From: Chrysogorgia sp. JL179-B06 | Taxonomy: Eukaryota > Cnidaria > Anthozoa > Scleralcyonacea > Chrysogorgiidae | NCBI GenBank assembly: GCA_035772405.1 | Contig: JAYKKM010000450.1 | Location: forward strand, 1,957,501 to 2,021,500 | DNA: 64,000 bases | Reading direction: 5' to 3' | Shown: positions 57,072 through 64,000 of the stretch, piece by piece | How positions within the stretch are numbered: the stretch's first letter is position 1 | Layout: each line of letters opens with the position of its first letter | The notes under the pieces: generated by a model | Told to the model about the DNA's origin: nothing | The model's input: the letters and a program-made list of their open reading frames with translations, nothing else | Databases searched by the model: none | Program-made: the position numbers and the translations under genes

Positions 57072-57700
57072 GATTTGATCAAACTTGACAGCTGTAATAG
57101 CATCCTATATGGCTTACCAGAAGCTGAAATGAGCAAGTTACAGCGAATTCAAAATACAGCTGCAAGACTTGTAACGGGGGTTAAAAAATCGGAGCATATC
57201 TCCCCTGTGCTTCGTAATCTTCACTGGTTGCCGGTGAGATCAAGGATTGTATTTAAGATACTAATAATTACTTTCAAGGCTTTGCATGGTCAGGCACCTG
57301 TTTATATTACTGATTTTCTAAATAAATATAAACCTACTCGTGCTTTGAGATCATCAAACCGTAATCTGCTACTGGAGCCAAAATCCAAAACGGTGACTCA
57401 TGGAGACAGAGCGTTCTCGGTTTCGGCACCAAAACTGTGGAATTCGTTACCACAGGAAATTAGAAGCTTTGATATGTTGGGTAATTTTAAGTCTGCAGTT
57501 AAGACTTTGCTTTTTTAAAATTAATAGTTTTTTTTTGGTTTTTTTTTGTTCATAGTGGTAATATATGTAGTAGGCTTTATCTTATAATGAAACTGTAATA
57601 AGATTTATAAGTAAATTTTAGAATATATTGTTGTAAGAGCATTGAGACTATTGTATAATGCTCCTAATACGTCTATTATTATTATTATTATTATAAAATG
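57072..57700 (+). pseudogene. LINE (CR1/L2-like) RT C-terminus with (ATT)n tail
   Basis: The frame to 57518 reads SILYGLPEAEMSKLQRIQN, HISPVLRNLHWLPVRSRI, VFKILIITFKALHG, APKLWNSLPQEIRS and FKSAVKTLLF. This is the standard C-terminal pattern of CR1/L2/Rex-type reverse transcriptases. It is followed by ~180 bp of 3' UTR and (ATT)n. It is 5'-truncated, as expected for target-primed insertion. The same 3' tail is at 24338. Confidence 0.85.
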
Positions 57701-60349
57701 CGGATTCGGGATTAAAACGCGGATTTGAGGATAAAAAAGACAATGCTAACATAAAACGTTATAATGCGTTTGCGGTTTGGCATGCCATCCGAATTTAAGC
57801 AAATAATACCTATCAACGCGTTGATAAGTACAATTTAATCACTCAGCTTCGTGTACCAAGCCTTGCAAACTGGCTATTATTGAAATTGTTTGAAAAAAAC
57901 CCGAATATCAAATATATTTTGTAACTTCTATGAAATAAATTTTAGCGGTGTTAGTTCGTAGTTTCCACGGTTGCTCGCAAACATTAAAGCCTGGAGGAGT
58001 CATTGCCAATCCACCATACGACATGACGCTAATCTCTCGAATGAATAGAGGTTTTCGAGCAACACCTGGCGGGGAGATTATATTTAAAGAAGGGAATGCG
58101 TATTTTCATATAAACCTAAAGGCAATTACCGCGCCAAATCTACGTTTTTTCTTGAGGGCTTGGGTACTAGCCAATTTGGCAAAAACTATAGCATTGATAA
58201 TGGTAATTAGATACAAGCGACATGAAAATTTGAGGCGAATCCAAACAGACGAGGCCTTCAGCTTTCGTTTGTTACCAAATGCGCTATGTTTGCGTGTCGC
58301 TTTAGTTGAAAATTTTGCCAGAGCGTCGACGTCTTTGGACATACTTGAACAGATCTGCTAAAATCGATGAATTTCGGCTTCAATAACGTTTTTTGTACAA
58401 TGATTTATGAAGACATAAGAATTTATTTCTTCTTTACGAACTTTATGGTAAGAATCGTATGTTTTTTTGTTTTTGCTTAAATTCCTTTAATCAAGAATAA
58501 ATCGAACATTTCTGGCGTGGTTCGTAGGGGTTTCCTCCATTTTGTTGTAAGATGTCTGTCTGTACTTTATTTGACTATAAATGCTTTCAGTCAATTGGTA
58601 TCATCTGTATGATACATAGAGAATTAATATTGATTGAAGGCTGCTGTCGAAAGTGTTATGCGTCTATAAAGGATTTCTATACGAAGTTACCTTTTGCATT
58701 TGATGATTTCATCAAAGCGAAATGCGAGCAAGCAATACAATAACATTGACGCGGTCACATCACTAATAAAAACAATACATACTACATAGTAATAAGTTTA
58801 TTTGTTGTTATCATACAGAGTCGACTCTTTTCTCAAAACGCTACACAAATAAAGGTCATACAGCGCTTCGCATCTATTACTGGTCTGCCATGTATTAGCT
58901 CCATAGGTTTAATATACGTTTTTTTGAAAAGCAATTTTATTTCATTATTTGACCCAGACGACCGCATGTTGATATTTGCGGGTTTTGATTTCAACATGTA
59001 TTTGCTTATAACGTTGGACATGCTCGATCTGAAAGAATATAGTTTACACCATTCGAATTATCTCTTAAAGGTCTTTCACGTTCTGTGTAACATAGATTGG
59101 TATCGCTCATAAAACTATTTTCAATTTAAGATCGGCAAGATTCGATTACAGCGCCAGCGGCTAAGTATTAAATATTTTCAAGCTAATTTAGAAATATGTA
59201 CACGAAAATAGTTTTATAAATGTCGCAAATCTATAATACATGGCAAATGAAAGCCCTTGAAAAGCGTTACCTAATGGTATGAATTTTATCAATACTAGTT
59301 TAATATGCCATGCGCTATAAGTGAAAAAACTACAATTAACAGTAACAACTTTTGACAGGTGGACATGTTAAAACGTACTCTAACTTAATGCTTTTTATAA
59401 ACAACTTTTATTAAGCCTACAGATTTCATGTTTACATTACTAGTAGAAGACTTCATGGGCTTTCAAACAAACATAACATGAGCTACATCTGTCTATTATT
59501 TTGAAAGAAAGAGTCAGGTTTGTGGGAACTAACAAGAATTATCATATTGCTTTCACTGAATATCCGCTGTACATTTATTTGCATAGTGCGGTCTCAGATG
59601 GCCACATTTTCGCGCATCCTGACCCGGCGTAACCGTTCTTCGTTCCACAAAGCACGGAGGTATCCAACTGGCTAACTCCCGTTCATGTTCGTTATCTACA
59701 AGAGTTCGGTATACAGCTTTGAAGACTTCGATTTCTGTTTTATTTTTCACGTATAGGGGTTTAACTTGTATAAGTAGGAATAACCTTCCATTAAACAATT
59801 TTTCACATATTAGTTATTATACATCCTGTTGTATTTAAAAGAAACTGATGAGGTAGATGTGAATCGCTTTGTATATTTCAAGCCTGAGTTAATAAACGTG
59901 TAAAATGCAATTTGATTTCAAGTTGTTTACTACGGCATTTAACTCCTTATAATCGCCTGAAGTTAGGCAGAATATAAATATTTAATTAATCGCTTGCGAA
60001 AGTAGGTGCGAAACACTAACAGGTTTATTTTTATTCACTTTGAATTCATGGTATACGTAAATAGCAGCTTGAATTACATGTTGAAAATATTTCATTATCA
60101 GGAGGAGTCTGCACGCAGGCTAATGCATGTGCACGTCGGTCACTTGCGAAGTTTTGAATGTCAACCAAATCGTCACTTTTAAATATAATAATTCTTGGAA
60201 AGAAAGGTTACTTATAGATGCATTCATATCTTAAAACATGAGCGACTGTCTTCTATCAGACATGCAACCTCGAGCTTGTATACTGGGCAACACTGTATGA
60301 TTGTATACACCGATACACGGACAATATCTTAAAAATAAATAAATATTCC
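57701..60349. other. Interior of the 3.4-kb element, unknown content
   Basis: Open frames at 57948-58361 (+, 137 aa), 58552-58743 (+), 58833-59021 (-) and 59553-59798 (-) have no family that I recognise. The last reads GQDARKCGHLRPHYANKC and could be a Cys-containing relic. Confidence 0.35.
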
Positions 60350-60422
60350 CAAATCCGCGTTTTATCCCCGAATCCGCGTTTTATCCCCAAATCCGCAATT
60401 CCGCGTTTTATCTATACCCGAT

Positions 60423-60984
60423 CGCATATTTGTGAGAAGATAGAGTGAAAGTGATAACCGCGAGCGAACAATGTGCAAATAAAGATTAGACGAAAACCAA
60501 AGTGTGGAGCAGAGTAATTCTTCATAATTTTGGTTCGATGAGTACATACTGCATTGCGTATTTTTCTATTGTAAGCGGAGGTTTAAACATGGAAGATGTT
60601 GAATATGTTCGTTGACCTTGAACCAGTTCTTTGTAAGAACTACATCTTCTAGTTTCACTGACCAGAGACTTCGCGTATACAGTTTTACTGCTCGGTTTGC
60701 TTACGACAATGAAATGTCGCGATATCGCTGGGATTATTCAGATCGAACACTTTTGTATAACCCATTTTGTATAGAAAGAAAAGCTATATATAGAGACAAT
60801 TCCCACCACGTTTTCTTTCAACTTCCTTAAAAATAGCGAGAGGCATCTTTACGCTTGTCATATATTTCATGATGTTAAACATATACATGTACAGCTATAG
60901 TTTTTTATTTCGATGAATGCATACTGCATTGTGTACTTTTCTATTATAAGCGGAGGTTCAAACATGGAAGATGTTCAATAGTGA
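60423..60984. other. Mixed LTR-element fragments
   Basis: AACATGGAAGATGTTGAATA-type words occur at about 60588 and 60960 and again in the Gypsy remnants (47218, 61152). 60783-60850 is shared with 56398-56465. No gene. Confidence 0.5.
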
Positions 60985-61760
60985 GAAGAGAAGTCCGGGA
61001 GTAGAATCCGAGAGAGTGACGCTAATTTACAAGTATTAAATAAACGCATTTAAAATTGAAAGGTACAGTCCCCAGATTGCTGAGGCTATTGAATTAAAGA
61101 ACCGGTGCAGCGTAATCGAGCGCATGAGGTTATGCGACAGCGGAGGTTCAAACACGGAAGATGTTGAATATGTTCATTGACACAGAAATGCGTCCAGTGA
61201 TATTGACTTGGTACAATTTATTTTTTCTAAGACTGTTTTTACTACATAATGTATATAGATAGATATACTTATACTGAGTACATTTTTATTCTTACGACTA
61301 TGAGGAAGTTGTTACGAACTGGCTATGAAATTGTTCAGAATTGCGTTTTTATAAAAGCATGAATACAATTTATATATCCCAAGCAGAAAAGCCAAACATT
61401 TTCTATATGTTTATTTAAATTTAAAATTTAGCTATGGAAACCTACCTCGTAGATATTCCAACAGCCAAGATATAACTCTAAAATTATATACTCCTACTGA
61501 GACTGCGGTTTCCGTTCGTTTATTTCGGTAGAAGTAGATTCCTGAAACAGAGATTTGAACAGCCAATCATAAATAAGCTTTAACAAGTCACGGCAATAAA
61601 CATCTGCCGAGCCGCTGAAGAAACAAAGAAGCAGTCAGAAGATATGCAATCGGCAACGCCTTAAACCCAGATTGACCATTTGCTGTACCGAGAAGAAAAA
61701 GAGCAATACAAAGGGAAACAAAACGAACGAAAAAGCGGGTTGACGAAGTGCCCAAACTAC
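60985..61760 (+). mobile_element. Gypsy-type LTR element remnant, copy 2
   Basis: It matches 47055-47690 almost throughout (GTCCGGGAGTAGAATC, GCGCATGAGGTTATGCGACA, CGACTATGAGGAAGTTGTTA), then a decayed gag piece like 47845-47975. Confidence 0.7.
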
Positions 61761-63010
61761 CAGCTATATTCTAGTGAGGAAAGCACACGAACCTTTTCAT
61801 TGACGCCGTCCAAAAAGGAAAGCAAATATTGTTGTGGAACGTCAATTAGTTAGATAACTTTGTAATTAGAACGGGAAATATAGCAACTAAGGAAACCATA
61901 AAATTAGGATTAGGAGTTGCGAGAATGACGCAACTCAATATATGAACAAAAACAGGAAAAAGGAACTCATGACTAATGGAAACAAATATAATTCCATAGG
62001 AACTACGTTAAGGAAATTTATAATTAAAAAAAATTTATTAATATAACTACGTTATAGCTAGAGAATGTCTTCCCGTGTTCTACCGTATTAAAACAAGCTG
62101 TAAACATAAAGTGAGAAGAGAGTGTCATTGCCATCGCTATTGGCATTAGTGATCAAGTGAGTGAGAATGTTGTAGATCGTAGATGTTGAAGGAATAAACG
62201 CATTGAAAGTATATACAGTCCCAAGTTATCTTGAATCAACGGGCCGGCACGAGCGTAATCTGCGAACGCAAACAGGTTGCGCGACACATGGTCCTTCGAG
62301 CCGGATCAAGGGTTCAAGAAAGTGAAGAAACCGAAAAGAAAGTATGTCCGAAGCAACGAAACGCCGAAGAACGAGAAGCGGACATCGAGCGTACGTAACG
62401 AAGAAGCTCGCGAAAGTAAAATAATTGACCGAAAATTGAACGAGTTTGTCATAATACAACGATGAGATCTGCAATATATATTTGACGGAATCCATTGATT
62501 CATTGGAGCGTTCGTGCAACACCTAATTAAAAAATATATACGATTGAAATAAGCATAATATGTGATATGTATATAGGTTTATTATAAGAAATACACATTT
62601 TACGAGACTATACTAAATGTCTCAATCCAAAGGATATATTATGGTAGTCAACAAACTTTTGGTTACCTGATTGGATATTCTGGATTTTCCGCTGTACTCT
62701 CCTGTTTGAATTTTATTTCGCCATTTATTCCCGTAAACAGCATACATGCACCGAAAAACCAAAGTTAAAACTCCCCTCTTTAGACTTTAATCAACGCTGA
62801 AATGCTCCGCCATTTCGCTTAATTTCATACAAGCGCTTATTTGCGAACGTCCGTTTATTGTGTCACTCACTAATTTCTACCAGGAACGTGGTTAAAACTG
62901 AGTGAGGTATTTATGGTGTACAAACTGACCAGGCAGACTGGTTGGCTGCAATGATTTTGACTCAAATAGTGTTAATTTAAAATAACCAGGATTTTTTCAC
63001 CAGAGTGTTT
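61761..63010. other. Probable LTR-element 5' end, otherwise unassigned
   Basis: 62100-62340 holds GGAATAAACGCATTGAAAG, a CCCAAGTTATCTTGAATCAA stretch and GGTCCTTCGAGCCGGATC. The last is a wording often seen just before gag in BEL/Pao and Gypsy elements. The remaining sequence has no recognised gene. Confidence 0.4.
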
Positions 63011-63960
63011 TTAGAGTGTATGCTCATTAATTCTTAAACATATTTCAGGGGAATATTTAACTTTATCACTAATGAATGGCTTAAACGTATTATAAAACGC
63101 ACTTGGGTTACTTTTCAGCTCCTCAGTTTTTTTATACCAATAAGCCCTGATAGCTTTTCTCCGCTCCTTAGTGGCAATATTTCGATACTTCTTCTTTAGA
63201 TCATAATTCTCCTGAGTTCGATTCTTGGCAAAGATGACAGCAAACTTTCTTTTGTTTCTAATCGCTTTTTTCCAATCCATTGTCATGTAGGGCAAATCTT
63301 TCTCTCGTACCTTTTTCCTCTTAATTGGAGCATGTTCTTTAACTATATCGTCAAAAAGGCCTTTCCAGTAATCATATTTATCATCAATGTCATTGAGAAT
63401 ATCAGCAGTATGCCATGGAGCATCCAAAAGATCCTGATTTAATTGTTTAAAATCAGTGTTCTTCACATCCCTAAATGATATGATCTTAGGTCTATACTTA
63501 TGTACTTTTTCAGACATAATTGCATATACCAAGCAGTGGTCGCTTATTTCTGGATCATAAGTTCCACATTTTCTGAATAATTCTGGTGTACTTGTCAATA
63601 TTACGTCCAAAAGTGTCTGAGAATTCGGTGTAATTCTTGTAGGTTCTGAGATCATACACTGCAGGTTGTTAATTTCCTCTAAATCTATAAGGATTTTACC
63701 CTCGCGTTGATCGGGTTTAAGCCTATCCATATTTAGATCACCAACCAGGACAACTGATTGTTTTTTAAGAGACGCCCACATAACAATGTCATTAATTTCC
63801 TCTTCTACCAATTCCCCCCGCGTAAAGTGCCATACCTGTTGAAAGATAAGTTCAAAACCAAGCTTGATCGTATGGAAAAAGCAAAATCATCGACAGTAGA
63901 TGAACCAACCTATATTGGGTAAGTTCTCTGGTCATAGTCGAGAAACCCAACGGAAAGCTA
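63011..63960 (-). pseudogene. LINE endonuclease domain and linker, 5' part cut by the window or degraded
   Basis: The frame up to 63811 reads SVVLVGDLNMDRL, LLDVILTSTPELF and EISDHCLVYAIM, which are the GDxN and SDH motifs of the LINE exonuclease/endonuclease/phosphatase domain. KYDYWKGLFDDIVKEHAP and a Lys-rich linker follow, as in CR1/Jockey-like ORF2. It stops at 63011 before the RT. The frame stays open upstream of 63811 for some distance, but the endonuclease N-terminus is not clear. Confidence 0.75.
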
Positions 63961-64000
63961 ATAATATGCTTAGACCCACACGACCTCAACTAATCAATAA

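Larger units (their letters stand above)
57029..60422. mobile_element. 3.4-kb element with inverted, satellite-bearing ends, split by a LINE
   Basis: The ends ATCGGGTATAGATAAAACG and CGTTTTATCTATACCCGAT are inverted. Next to each end is a short array of GCGGATTTGGGGATAAAA-type units in opposite orientation (57050-57075 with 57700-57740, and 60350-60408). The left array is interrupted by LINE sequence (57072-57699). The interior has no recognised transposase. Confidence 0.65.

Noticed and set aside
63835..63930. Plus-strand exon ending in IG|GTAAGT (DKFKTKLDRMEKAKSSTVDEP)
   Set aside because: It has a protein-like composition and a good donor, but overlaps the open LINE frame on the other strand and has no family match; too little sequence remains to decide.

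Overview
This window looks like nuclear DNA of an AT-rich invertebrate animal. Genes are split by GT/AG introns. The intergenic and intronic space is packed with eukaryotic transposable elements: LINE fragments, a BEL/Pao LTR element, Gypsy remnants, tRNA-derived SINEs, terminal-inverted-repeat elements and very long (AT)n arrays. The gene families (Patched-like RND protein, animal FAS-like polyketide synthase, DUF229, penta-EF-hand) are metazoan. The phylum cannot be fixed from the sequence; a cnidarian or another early-branching invertebrate is a guess.

Layout. 0-4.4 kb (+): inverted-repeat elements, a LINE remnant and an intronless penta-EF-hand gene (2524-3120). 4.65-13.6 kb (-): a multi-exon gene for a type II membrane protein with a DUF229 sulfatase/alkaline-phosphatase-like domain. 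13.6-17.4 kb: repeats. 17.4-39.2 kb (-): an eleven-exon gene whose exon phases all join, giving about 3503 residues. 39.3-49 kb: TIR elements, two long palindromes, (AT)n arrays, a SINE array and Gypsy remnants. 48.6-55.7 kb (-): a nearly complete but frameshifted BEL/Pao element with both LTRs. 55.7-64 kb: rearranged LTR fragments, a 3.4 kb inverted-repeat element interrupted by a LINE tail, and the endonuclease end of another LINE at the right edge.

The main discovery is the 17.4-39.2 kb gene. A 12-TM Patched/Dispatched-like RND transporter with a sterol-sensing domain is fused, inside one uninterrupted 5.76 kb exon, to a type I polyketide synthase. The order is RND - KS - AT - DH - pseudo-KR - ER - KR - ACP - TE - unknown C-terminal domain. 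KS, AT, DH, KR, ACP and TE keep their catalytic residues. The ER has lost its NADPH-binding glycine loop. The RND part keeps its intramembrane Asp residues. The synthase would therefore sit on the cytosolic face of a membrane next to a candidate exporter or lipid-handling module. This resembles the mycobacterial pairing of PKSs with MmpL (RND) transporters, but here in one polypeptide. The likely product is an unsaturated, polyene-type chain released by the TE; this is inference.
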